Below are positions 1 through 10,900 of a stretch of 64,000 nucleotides of DNA, piece by piece. Numbering within the stretch: position 1 is the first letter of the stretch; each line of letters starts with the position of its first letter. The stretch is taken from the NCBI GenBank assembly GCA_022818135.1, contig JAFMSR010000017.1, positions 630,002-694,001 on the forward strand. The letters are read 5' to 3'. The DNA comes from Saxidomus purpurata. Taxonomy: Eukaryota > Mollusca > Bivalvia > Venerida > Veneridae. The position numbers and the translations under genes are program-made. The notes under the pieces were generated by a model. It made no database searches. It was not told the origin of the DNA and worked only from the letters and a program-made list of their open reading frames with translations.

Positions 1-1250
1 CTGATTCAATCACTTTAGTGTAAAGTTCTGTAGCCAATTTCTAAACTCGATCATGATTTTGACGTTTATTTGATAAAGCATCTGTTTTTAATGTTCGAGA
101 AATAACAACCATGAAATCATCCGTTATACTAACTGCTTCTTTGATCGACCCTTTTAAATTTTGGTTTTAATAACAATGCATCTCACCTAATGGAGTAAAA
201 GCTTTTAACTGATGTGTGACTCTTTTCTGTAATTAATTGTGTCCAATTAAGTGTCCACATTTTACATGCAGAAATATGTCTGCAAAGCGTCTATGATTAT
301 TACTTGGCACGTGATCAACTATAATATCTGCCGAATATGCTCCTGGGAAGTTACATCTATAATTCGATAAAAATTAAGCTTATGATGCAATTTTGTTCGA
401 TGGAACTTGCGAACTTCATGTAACAAACTCTACACAAAAATGCTCATGACCGCCATAAGAAATATACTTTTACAAGCAAAAGTGCACTTTTATACTATAA
501 TCATCTCAAGCTTCAACTGAGGCCACTTAAGACCATGGTCACATTTAGGCATCAAAGATCACTTACTTCATGCAGCGGGAGATATATCTTTCTTTCAAAC
601 TGTTACCATAGTGAGCAAACACAAATTTATATACGTCGAAAAAGACATCTAATAAAGTATATGACTGTATGTTTTTCTAATACTTTTTATGTTTTGTGTA
701 CCGCGGCAAGGTTGCACGCAAGCTCCTTGGCAACTCTACAATTTACCACATGTATAATTAAATAATGTAGGAAGGAATCTTGAATATGATTTTTTTTTCT
801 TTGAAACTTCATTCGAAATGAAAATTGAAATATTTACTCTTGGCTCTTCATTTAAGCTGAGTAAAATATCACCGACTGCAATTACAAATATACTGTATAA
901 TCCCCATTTAAGCAATACAGATTTCACTTTTAAGGGATGTTTGTTATCGATTGCTGTTAGTTTATATCATATAGCAAGTGCATTATAAACATCAATATGT
1001 CCAATAACCGTTCTGATTTATTTACTTCGTTTATCACGGTTTTTAATTCGATTGCGACGACCAAAGAAAATGCAATTACGAAAACTGCACGTTACATCGG
1101 GAAACATTATTTCATTATTGCAGCATTTGAAATTGCCGCAGTTCAAGTTTGTCTCTGAGTCAGTGAAATGAAAGAAATAGTGCATACGATGTGTGTAGAA
1201 ACAATTTTGAAATATTTGCTTTCGAATTTAATTAAGCAATATTCTATGGT
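1..1250. other. Non-coding stretch, no gene seen
   Basis: AT-rich sequence with only short open frames that show no recognisable domain, no good start context and no splice structure. I see nothing that supports a gene here. Confidence 0.6.
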
Positions 1251-1390
1251 TTTGGGTGCTTTATCGAAATTGAAGCATTCCCCGGAGGTGATGTGCCGGG
1301 CGGAACAATTCACGAGGGCGAAGGCCGAGTGAATTATAACACAGACACATTCCCGACGGGAAATGCTTCAATTTCAATAAAGCACTCAAA
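1251..1390. repeat. Foldback element with nested hairpin core (copy 1)
   Basis: The outer arms (about 1251-1282 and 1356-1390) are reverse complements with a few mismatches; both contain GAAATTGAAGCATT or its complement. Inside lies a second, smaller inverted repeat (ATTCAC...GTGAAT) around the motif CGAGGGCGAAGGCCGAGTG. Elements at 14206-14342 and 30062-30241 have the same architecture and a similar core, so this looks like a dispersed non-autonomous foldback or MITE family. No coding capacity. Confidence 0.7.
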
Positions 1391-2256
1391 GTCGTTGATT
1401 ATTTCGATTTTTACAAGCCGAAGTTATGAAAACTATCGATACTACTACGGACCTTTCTTCAGTTCGACGGTAATGTGTAAAATGGCATGAATAGTGGCTG
1501 TTGGAATTCACTCCCATATTTCAGGCCACCATTTAAGATATCACAGTAAATAATATATCACACACATACATAGCTATATTACACAAACTTATTTTCATTT
1601 TATATGCCATTTGTCATATTTAAGTCATTTCGTCATGAAAAAGAATTGCTAGAAAGCTTTTCTAATTTTTTATAATATCATTGAAAGTTAGGAGTATTTT
1701 TGGTACAAAAGAAGGTCATGTCCGCCGGTTTTACATATTTCTTGATAAGATAAGAGCTACTTGTAATTGTGCTCCTGGGACTTTAAGCTTGAGACTGGCA
1801 CATGTTGAGCGACTGATACCAAAGTTTCTGCAAGTAGATATTTCCACATTAAAAAACAAATTTAACATCACGGAAAAATATACCAAGTATTGTACCTGTG
1901 AGGAACCTTTGAACAATAGATATCAAAGCAGTAACTAAAGCATTAGCAAATTAAAGCTGCTCGCTCTCAGTTACCGTTGATTTTTTTTAATTGACATACC
2001 ACTGCATAAATATACAACTAAAGGCTAAAATCTAAATATAAGCAAAAATCTAAGTAGGAATTTACAAAAATCGATTGAAAATGTTTGTTTTACGGCACCG
2101 CTACACTATATGTTTATATTGGAATTGCAACGCTTTATTATTTGGTAGCATATTATTTGAAATTTACAGATATACGCGACAGGAATTTATATTGGAGCCT
2201 TTTTATATGACTATATGTTCTAAAATACGTTATTTTCATACAGTTTGAAGTATCTT
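1391..2256. other. Non-coding, with a dispersed repeat at about 1952-2190
   Basis: There is no gene. The segment starting AAAGCTGCTCGCTCTCAG at 1952 recurs at 33462. A second shared block (GCAACGC next to TTTGGTAGC, around 2127-2151) recurs near 33602-33630 in the opposite orientation, so the two copies share both ends of one dispersed repeat but differ in arrangement. Part of the same end motif is seen inverted near 13994-14006. Confidence 0.45.
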
Positions 2257-3015
2257 ATTTTTTATGCCCCCGAAGGGTGGCATATTAAAATCGCACCGTC
2301 CGCCTGTCTGTCCGTCTGTGCGTCCCAACTTACAAATTCGTGTCCGGGTTGTGACTCTGTCATGCATTGAAGGATTTTAAAATAACTTGGCACAAATGTC
2401 TAGCACATCAAGACAACATGTCGTGTGCAAGACCCATGTCCCTAGCTCAAAGGTTAAGGTCGCACTTAAGAGTTTTAAGGTGATGGCTTCCTCTATATAT
2501 GCACACATTCGTGTCCGGACTGTAACTTTGTCATGCATTGAAGGATTTTAAAATAACTTGGCACAAATATCTAGCACATCAAGACGACGTACCCATGTCC
2601 CTAGCTCAAAGGTTAAGGTCACACTTTGAGTTTGAAGGTAATGGAATCCTCTATATATGCATATATGCACACATTCGCGTCCGGACTGTAACTTTGTCAT
2701 GCATTGAAGGATTTTAAAATAACTTGGCACAAATGTCTAGCACATCAAGACGACGTGTCGCGTGCAAGACCCACGTCGCTACCTCAAAGGTCAAGGTCAT
2801 ACTGAGAGTTTTTAGGTAATGGAATCCTGTATATATGCATACATTTGTGTCCGGACTATAACTTTGTCATGCATTGAAGGATTTTAAAATAACTTAGCAC
2901 AAATGTTCAGCACATCAAACTGATGTGTCGCATGCAAGACCCATGTCCCTACCTCACAGGTCAAGGTCACACTTAGTGTTTAAAAGTAATGGAATACTGT
3001 ATGCATGGTAACTTT
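2257..3015 (-). repeat. Satellite-bearing non-autonomous element A, 3' part
   Basis: The left part of a mobile element whose other part lies at 13782-13905, beyond the inserted LTR retrotransposon. It holds about four tandem copies of a roughly 170-bp unit marked by GTCCGGACTGTAACTTTGTC (unit starts near 2340, 2511, 2677 and 2847). On the minus strand the element begins AACAAGAGCTGTC (13893-13905 region). It ends near the (GACG)-like stretch and ATGCCCCCGAA (2264-2274), which is inverted against 13867-13877 as sub-terminal inverted repeats. Termini, core length and sub-terminal repeats resemble bivalve pearl / Helentron-associated (HINE) elements; that family assignment is inference. Confidence 0.7.
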
Positions 3016-3482
3016 TGTAACGTTATACGGAGGAAATGACTAGTAAAGCACTATTCAAAGTTCAAACATAATTTATTGGTTGTAACGAGCATACAAGTTT
3101 TCACATAGACATTTTTGTCATGAACGCAGTTTCTAACCTAACTTCTAACTGCCCCCATGACAAAATTAACACAGTTTATATAGCAAAGTGAAAGTCATAC
3201 AGACTGTTCAGAATTACCTATATTTTCGCCAGTGTTTCCTGGATCGTGTAATAATGTTTTGACAGGGCCGAAATATCCTGGTTGACCAGGTAACGTTTAT
3301 TCATGATTTAGACCCTTTGGCTAATAAAGTTTTGACAGCTTTATGGGTACATAATTTTCTCCCAATATTTCGAAATTAATTTACAAATTAAAGTTATCAA
3401 TAAAATGATTTGCATACAAATTTGAAAACGAAATTAGTAAAAATAAAAAGCCAAAATAAAGCTGATCTAGTCATTACGTTAT
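3016..3482 (-). repeat. 3' LTR of the retrotransposon
   Basis: 467 bp. In sense orientation it carries TATATAAA (plus-strand 3175-3182) and, further on, the poly(A) signal AATAAA (plus-strand 3072-3077), about 55 nt from the LTR end. That is the normal order for promoter and polyadenylation signal. I compared it base by base with 13315-13781 and found no difference. The terminal bases are not a full TG...CA pair: the plus-strand left edge is TGTAAC and the right edge GTTAT. Edges were set by the shared sequence and the target duplication. Confidence 0.95.
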
Positions 3483-4195
3483 AAATATCTTCATTTCTTT
3501 TTAAAAAAATAATGAAAAAAAAGTTAAATGAATAGTTTTGATTAGAACTCTATTTTACCAATGGGTTTTAAAGGTGTTCTCAATATGACACCTGAAGATC
3601 TATACTCAGTAGTTGAGTTGATAATTAGTTTGAGTAATTGTCATACGTAGTTAATTGAGTAATAATTAAGTAGAGTAATTCTGATAGTAATAGAGGAAAC
3701 GCCAATTAAAGTACATCCGTAATTGTTCGTTACCTTCTGGCCACATGTGATATATAATGTAGCGCGTTCAGTGATTGCGTAGCATCAGTTTTTCAAAACA
3801 ACGGTAAAAGAACATAAATTGTAAGGTAAGGTTAAACATTCAATTTTTAAGCTTTAACATTAACAGAGTGAAAATAAATAGTTACTTTGAAGGTTTAACA
3901 ATAACAGAAATAAAACAGTAGACACAGATATTTTGTAATGAATAAACGACACAGATATTTTGTAATGAATCAACGGAATTTTGTTACTTGACATGTAGAA
4001 GATAATATTTATCACATAAAGTGTTAACACTTGTATTACAAAATGCACTATAATTTGTAAATGTTCAAATGTTCCTTTTATGTTAGGAACTCCGTTTTTC
4101 TGATGCACTTTCACTGAAGAAACTATATAATAGATATGAACTGAAACGAGAAAAAAACATATTTTAATCTGGTTTACACAATAAAGTTATGTAGT

Positions 4196-4577
4196 ATAAC
4201 ATAAACTACAGTGTGTTAAAGTAAAAACTTGCAAAGTAAAAACTTGCATGAAAGCATATGACAAAATTCTAACTAAACTTATTTTTTGTTTTAATTTAAC
4301 TAGCATGAAAACTAGCATGAAACATAGAATTTATTTAAAAACTTGCATAAAAACGTACATATATATAACATAAACTACAGTGTGTGAAAGTAAAAACTTT
4401 CATGAAAACATATGACAAAATTCTAACTAAACTTATTTATTTTTTTAATTTAACTAGCATGAAAACTAGCATGAAACATAGAATTTATTTAAAAACTTGC
4501 ATAAAAACGTACATGATAAAAACTAGCATGAAACATAGAATTTATTTAAAAACTTGCATAAAAACGTACATGATAAT
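4196..4577. repeat. Tandem repeat inside the retrotransposon 3' region
   Basis: About 2.4 copies of a roughly 150-170-bp unit (4196-4362, 4366-4516, then a partial copy 4517-4577), recognised by ACATAGAATTTATTTAAAAA and AAAACGTACAT. Just after it, at 4679-4750, a 37-bp AATCAATATRAAACAACCAA unit is repeated twice. Non-coding; the small open frames across it are by-products of the repetition. Confidence 0.7.
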
Positions 4578-4853
4578 TCCTTTTTATTTGTTAACAAAAG
4601 AAAAAAAACCGTATCAACATCATTTGTTAAAACCAAAATCCCGTTACCCAACAAAATAGGAAGTAAACATAATTTTAAGCAATCAATATAAAACAACCAA
4701 TACTTGACATAATTAAGCAATCAATATGAAACAACCAATACCTGACATACATAATTACTTATTAAGGCTGACATTTAATTCACTAATTATTTACAAGAAA
4801 TGAAACCAACTACCAATAAAAATAAAACAGATGCCTATAAATAAACCCGATTA

Positions 4854-5306
4854 TTAATCCCAATCCGGCTCCTGCCTGTACTGGTCTGGAAAGCCGTTCG
4901 TCCAGCTAGGGTGCGCCCTTTTCATAATGGTGTCTCGGACGGCCCTCCCGAAATGGTGTGTCCGCAAAAGGAATTCAGCGGTCGTGGAGTTGCTCGTTCG
5001 GTGTACCGTCCTTGCACAAAACTGAAGGTCGCCCCTTAAAGATTTCTGGACGATAATTTTGTATATGCGCATTATTAGAAAATGCATTCCCAGATTGTCG
5101 TGGAGTAGTCGGTTTATTTGCGTCGCATAGGCATCCATGAAATAGGTATGGACATGTTTGTCCTGTAGAATCAGGTGGCACCGATGTGTAGAATCTGTTC
5201 TACAAATATCCCGGCAACTGTTTCTTTTTATTATGTCCCACACATGGTTCGAGAAATAATTGACCATAAAATTGAAAAATAACTTGAAAACACTGCGTGA
5301 ATCCAT
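4854..5306 (-). CDS. Accessory ORF of unknown function in the retrotransposon
   Basis: 150 codons starting at a true ATG in strong context (AAAATGG), 258 nt downstream of the env stop and before the 3' LTR. I do not recognise the product. It is basic and histidine-rich, has three cysteines clustered in its first third (around 31-43, C-X3-C-X7-C) and a fourth further on, and no membrane span. A TATA-like TATAAAAA lies about 90 nt upstream on the minus strand (plus 5396-5403), and no splice acceptor AG is found in the 90 nt before the ATG. It could be an accessory gene of the element, a captured host fragment or a chance frame. Codon conservation in other copies would decide. Confidence 0.4.
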   Translation of the reverse strand: MDSRSVFKLFFNFMVNYFSNHVWDIIKRNSCRDICRTDSTHRCHLILQDKHVHTYFMDAYATQINRLLHDNLGMHFLIMRIYKIIVQKSLRGDLQFCARTVHRTSNSTTAEFLLRTHHFGRAVRDTIMKRAHPSWTNGFPDQYRQEPDWD

Positions 5307-5564
5307 TTTATGTAGATTTGTTGTTGTTGTTAAAGAAGTTAGAAGATAGTAATTGGCAAATAATGAGCGTATGTAAAAAGGTCCAAATTCGGCAGGTTTT
5401 TATATGTATTAAAACCATGGTATTTTATTTTGCATTTCCTTGTTGGTATGTCTTTTGAATTTTCGGCTGATTTCGTGTATTGCGTCACAACCCGGAAGAA
5501 ATGTTGACAATTGTCATTTTTTTTCGTGTAGATATAGATTTTATCTGATTGATCTGCCGGATGT

Positions 5565-7613
5565 TCAGATCGTATCCGCCGGAAGTTTCGGATACAAAAT
5601 TCTGATGAGAGAGCTGGAGGCGGTTGCCATGTTGTCTGTGTTCTGATTGGTCGATGGATGCCCTGTGCGATGAGCTGGAACGTGCTCGGTTGTATTGTCT
5701 CCGAGATCCGTCATTTTTATTCGATCGTAGTAGGTGGGTGGACTGCCATTTCCATTTTGTTTGCTATAATTGGTTTTCCGGTGTTTGAAAGGACAGTATT
5801 TAAATTTTATATAAAAAATGATTACACCGAGTATACTCAGGACTGCAAGGGCAATGAGCAGATAATACCAGAAGGGCCAGCCAGACTTGACATCATCGAG
5901 TGGAATATTTCGTAAGTAATCAATTTTGTCTATAAGGTCTGTCATTGGGATTTCTTTAACATGTTCTAATGTTTTTGGTATCGTAATTTTGAAATTTTTC
6001 CCAAATGTTTCATGAAAGGGGGTCCATATTTTAACCTGTGTGATATTGGGGAAAGATGAAAGGTCATTTTGAGTTTCGATTGACTTATTCGTTGATTTTG
6101 AAAACCAAGCATTAAGTGCAAGATGTTCGTTATACGCTCTACAATTCATGTCAAGTTTGACGAAACCCATGGGGGGATTGACTATTTTTTCAGATTTCTG
6201 TCTTGAATTATCATAACAAACAATCACGAATCTCAAATGGATGTTTGTCGTAATTACCCAGTGACCTTTGTAGAGATATTCAGCAAAAGGCAATATCGTA
6301 TTTGGTTTAACAATTGTATTACAGAATCTTGAAGTTTTTGCTCTATTTTTGGTAAATAATGCCACTGAACATCTTTGAGATGGAGATATTTGATACATAG
6401 GTGAACGAATTTCGCAGTATTTTTGTACTGGGTCACTACATTTTTCCAGCTCTTCTGATGATAAAGTTGCAAATTTTGTGTTTTCTGTATTTACCATTAA
6501 TGCTGTAGTTTCTAATTCATACCTGGCGGTCATAGCTACACTTTGATCGAGAGAACTGACACTTTTGTTTTCATTATAATAAGGTATTTCTAAGTTGTGA
6601 ATACGATAAACGTTGAGTTTGCCCTCTAAGTCAAGAAGTGGTATATGAATGACTATAGCTATCTTATCCTCATAAAGGAACGTATCACAAGTTAAAATTT
6701 TATAAAAATCCCATAAGTGTAAATCAATATCAGCTGGAAGGGTAAATGACTGTGGTACTTGTGTCATTATTTCTTTTAGTATTGAACGAAGGTGAATGGG
6801 GGTTAGAGTAGACGGAGATAACCTAGACAAAGATAACATATTCAATTGTCTCTCAAAATGTTCCAAATATAACTGGGCATTTCTGGACACATCCTTAACA
6901 TCATCAATAATTAATTTTAGTTTGTTGTACAAAAGAGTGTATTGTTGTAAATTAAATATTTCTGTTTCTAGTTTTCCATTCATATGATCTATTGTTTGGT
7001 CAATTTGTTTTAAAGTCGTTATAATACCGTTGAGAGTTTGTCGGTTTTCGGAAATTTCATGTCTAGATATATTCAAGATTGACAGATTCGATTCTAAGAC
7101 ATGAAGGATAGATTTCTGTGTATCTGCTAACTTGTGAACACTATGTTTAAGGGCTGAAACATCAGAATCCTTCGCAGTACCGAAAATAAACTTAAATAAG
7201 CCGGAAAAGGGTAACAATGATCGTTCTCGACGATAATGCAGTGGTTGGTAACCTGTGTAACTTTCCAAAATGTGCTTGTGGGTGCTGTTTAGGAAGTTAA
7301 TATCGTGTCTCAAGCTAACTAGGGAATCTATGAAAGCTGACCTGTCAGGTTTTACATTGTTTCTACTATTTGTTGTGTCATTAATGGTCGCGACGTAATT
7401 TTGCATAACTCGATCTGATAAAAATTCAGCAGAACGTATATCAAATTCTAATAGTTTTAGGGCATCCTGAAAAACAGAGATGTCCAAAATCAAGGCAATT
7501 TTCCATTGAGATTTAGTGGTTGTAACTTCGTTAACCTTCTCAAAAATAACATTTTCATGTACTTCAATGGCACCGATTAGGCCAAACAAGCATAACAAAA
7601 GAAAATGACGCAT
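5565..7613 (-). CDS. env: F-type envelope fusion glycoprotein
   Basis: 682 residues from the chosen ATG at 7613; 20 more codons are open upstream to 7673. The choice of start rests on a strong splice acceptor ending at 7626, 12 nt before this ATG. Numbering from 7673: signal peptide around 21-36 (RHFLLLCLFGLIGAIEV); furin-type site RRER at 148-151; then a hydrophobic fusion-peptide-like stretch with the FGT motif at 164-166, as in baculovirus F and errantivirus Env. A heptad-rich helical region follows. There are many N-X-S/T sites. One membrane span lies at about 602-622, followed by an 80-residue cytoplasmic tail containing PPTY (645-648), a PPxY late-domain type motif. Presumed role: membrane fusion and spread between cells. 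No interruption is visible in the frame. Confidence 0.88.
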   Translation of the reverse strand: MRHFLLLCLFGLIGAIEVHENVIFEKVNEVTTTKSQWKIALILDISVFQDALKLLEFDIRSAEFLSDRVMQNYVATINDTTNSRNNVKPDRSAFIDSLVSLRHDINFLNSTHKHILESYTGYQPLHYRRERSLLPFSGLFKFIFGTAKDSDVSALKHSVHKLADTQKSILHVLESNLSILNISRHEISENRQTLNGIITTLKQIDQTIDHMNGKLETEIFNLQQYTLLYNKLKLIIDDVKDVSRNAQLYLEHFERQLNMLSLSRLSPSTLTPIHLRSILKEIMTQVPQSFTLPADIDLHLWDFYKILTCDTFLYEDKIAIVIHIPLLDLEGKLNVYRIHNLEIPYYNENKSVSSLDQSVAMTARYELETTALMVNTENTKFATLSSEELEKCSDPVQKYCEIRSPMYQISPSQRCSVALFTKNRAKTSRFCNTIVKPNTILPFAEYLYKGHWVITTNIHLRFVIVCYDNSRQKSEKIVNPPMGFVKLDMNCRAYNEHLALNAWFSKSTNKSIETQNDLSSFPNITQVKIWTPFHETFGKNFKITIPKTLEHVKEIPMTDLIDKIDYLRNIPLDDVKSGWPFWYYLLIALAVLSILGVIIFYIKFKYCPFKHRKTNYSKQNGNGSPPTYYDRIKMTDLGDNTTEHVPAHRTGHPSTNQNTDNMATASSSLIRILYPKLPADTI

Positions 7614-7619
7614 GACTGC

Positions 7620-7645
7620 CAGTCTCTGAAAAGAGATAACAAATA
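7620..7645 (-). promoter_or_regulatory. Candidate splice acceptor for env mRNA
   Basis: On the minus strand a pyrimidine-rich run (TTTGTTATCTCTTTTCAG) ends at 7626; the env ATG follows 12 nt later. A donor-like AAG|GTTAGT lies in the leader at plus-strand 13228-13236. The pair would make a short leader joined to env, as in errantiviruses and retroviruses. Splicing itself is inferred. Confidence 0.6.
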
Positions 7646-7942
7646 GTAATGTTGACTGTTCGCAACAGTGCACGTTTTCTGTTCACAACAGAAAATAAAA
7701 CATCTTGGAAATTAATTTGCCTTGAAGAATTCAAAATTAATATATTCTTTTTACAAATGGTATTTAATGTATTTACACAGGAACTATATACATATCATAT
7801 TTTATGAAGTCATTTAGGTATATCAACGTTATATAGCGTTATCCGTAATCGTGTGACGTGTCCTACATGTTTAGGAACTGTCATTCTAAACCTCGTTAGG
7901 TGTCCTATATGTTTAGGAACTGTCATTCTAAACCTCGTTAGT

Positions 7943-10900
7943 TTAGAAAATCTGTTGCATAAGGCTATGCATAAGTTTACTATTGCTTTCTAAAATAAGC
8001 TGCAGACATTTCTGCTTCTCACATTCGGGATAACTGTATTGTGTACCAACAGCATCGGTAACAGTATCTGCTGTTTGATATGGTGGGGTAATACCTGCTG
8101 AGACCGCTACAACTGTATCTGATTTTTTATTTACTGCATTAATAAGCATGTCGCTTTTATTATCAGTTTCAGACACATTTGACAAGGATTCGGTTTCCAT
8201 GTCGTCTGCCCCATCAGATGGAATAGACTGCGAGTCGACAGACTCAGTGTTGGATTGTCTCTCAAGGTAATTTGTTTGCTCATCTAACTGATCAGTATTA
8301 GGGAATATTTGTTTGTTTGATTCCTCTGTAGTCTCTGCAGAATTATTCAAATAATTTTCATCCCTACTTTTGTCCCTTAAATGCTTTCTTAACTGAGCCA
8401 AAGGAATATCATCTTCTGAAGAGGTGTCTTCACGCTCATGTCTGACCCTATTTGTGACCTTGGGCATTTTAATATTTCTATTATTATGCGCGTTTTCGGC
8501 ACCTGAAGCTTCACTCTCGTCATAACTGCTGGAAGTTTCTACAGGGGGTACAACAAAATTAGCCCTTCGCCTGGGGTAACCTGGAACAACTTTACGATCA
8601 GGCCATTCTGTGATATTAGCTAGCCTAATCTGGTCTGCGTGCACTTGAACAACTGAATTGTTTAGCTGATTCTTTATCAAATAGGTAACAGGGCCTTTTT
8701 GCTCTAAGATTCTGAAATGTGACCTCCATCTATCTTCTAGTTTGTTCTTTCTTTGATAGTTCTTGTAATAAACGGGGTCGTTTATTTCGAATTTAATGTC
8801 TTTGGCCTTTTTGTCTGTTTGAGCCTTATGCTTTCGTTTTGAGTGCTTGAGATGTCTGTAAGCTAAAAGGAATGATCTATGCTGTTCCTGGAGCACTATC
8901 TTGTGATATTGTTCCCCATGATATTTAGCCCTAGGTTTCAGTAAATTGTCAATGGGTAGTATTGGATCCCTGTTATAAACAAGATAGTACGGTGAAAATT
9001 TTGAACTTGAAGTAACATTATGACGTATGCCTGCTAAAGACATATTCAGATGAACGTCCCATTCTCTAGTGTTACCTTGAATACGTTTTGCTAGGATATC
9101 ATGTAAGACCCTATGCATTCGTTCTTGTTTGGCATTACTTTCAGGATGGTATGCAGTACAAGTAACATTGTCTATATTTAACTCTTTCAGGACCTCTTTA
9201 AAGGCAGAGCTAGTGAATTCTGTTCCGCGGTCGTGAATGATTTGAAGGGGGCAACCATACCTTGGATATATCTCATTCAGTAGTAAGTCTATTATAGTGT
9301 TAGTGCTTTTGTCTGGTGCAGGAAAAGCTTCTGGAAAACCACTGAACATATCAATAAAGCATATAATGTATCGGTTGCCACTAAGTGTTCTTTCATAAGG
9401 ACCACAAACATCTATGGACACAATAGCAAATGGGAACGGTGCAATATTTGTTTCTCGTAGGGGTGCCTTGACCTTTGTTAAATTCCTAGCTTGACAGTCA
9501 ACACATGTTGAAACATAGTGATGAAAATCTTTAAACATGTTTGGCCAGTAATACTTTGTCTTAATGGTGGCAAACATACGTTGCGAGCCTGGATGTCCAT
9601 TGTTATCATGGTATTGCTTAATAACCAAAGATTTTAAATGGTCTGGCACATAGAGTCTCATGACTGGTTCTTCATCTGGACTTGAAATATAGTATAAAAC
9701 CTCTTCAATCTCTAAGAATTTTTTTAAGTCTGACTTACGAGGATCACCATGTTTGAGTTGCATTTTTATCTGCACCAGAGCAGTGTCTTTGTCTTGTTCT
9801 GATTTCATGTCTAACTCTGCAAATCCTGCGACAGGATCTACTAAAGATTCTTGCATCTCATATTGCTTGTTAGCAACTTGTTTTGGGTCAAGATCATTTG
9901 AGTTTATTACATTTATGCTTTTAACCGTGTTCACTACCTTATCTGTAATTTTATACGTGCTGTTGTGAATTTCTGGCTCATATTCAGTATCTGTTTCTGT
10001 TTGTATACTTTCAGATTCTGGTGGCCGTGAGAAGAAATCAGCAATAACATTTGCTTTTCCTGGAAGATACTCAATCTTACAGTTATAACCACTTATAGAC
10101 AGTGCCCATAATTGAATTTTCTTGTTTTGCATTGGTGAATTTAATAAAGCTTTCAAAGGTTTATGGTCAGAATAGATTGTGAATTCAGCCCCATGTAGAT
10201 AATGATCTAGCTTTTGTAAAGCATAATGTATACTAAAAGCTTCTTTCTCAATTGTGCTCCATTTCTTTTGAGTATCACTCAGCTTATGAGACAGGAAATA
10301 TATAGGCCTTTGTTGATAGCCATCGCTCTGTGGAGAATCACAGGCTTGACTTAAGCATGCGGCTACGTGATTCATAGATGCATCTGTATACAACATATAA
10401 GGTTTGTTTGGGTCTGGGTATGATAGAAATGGGACAGCAGTTAATTGACTTTTGATAGTATCAAAACTTTTTTGACACTCATTTGACCAAATGAAAGGTG
10501 ACCTTTTTCTTGTCAAATTAATTAGAGGTTCAGCTATCTCTGAAAAGGATGGTATAAAACGCCTATAAAAACTGGAGGCTCCTAAAATTCTGCGAACATC
10601 TCTGACATTTTTAGGAATTGGGAGTGACCTAATTGCTTTTACTTTATCCAAGTTTGGTCTAACGCCATTTTCGTCTATAACAAAACCTAAGTATTCTGTT
10701 TTAGGCTGTAGAAATTGACATTTTTTCAACTTAAGTTTAAGTTTATGATCTCTTAACCTTTGGAAGATTATACTTAAATGACGCCTATGTTCCTCTAAAG
10801 TTTTGCTAAACACGAGGATATCATCCAGATAGGCTACTGCGAACTGTAAACCATCGAGAACCTTAGCCATGAGTTCCTGAAAAACTCCTGGGGCATTGAC

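Noticed and set aside
3860..4114. 84-codon minus-strand frame near the 3' LTR
   Set aside because: Low-complexity, contains an internal short duplication, and has no recognisable domain; better explained as non-coding repeat.
4516..4720. Short opposite-strand frames over the retrotransposon tandem repeat
   Set aside because: They follow the repeat, have no conserved features and overlap each other on both strands.
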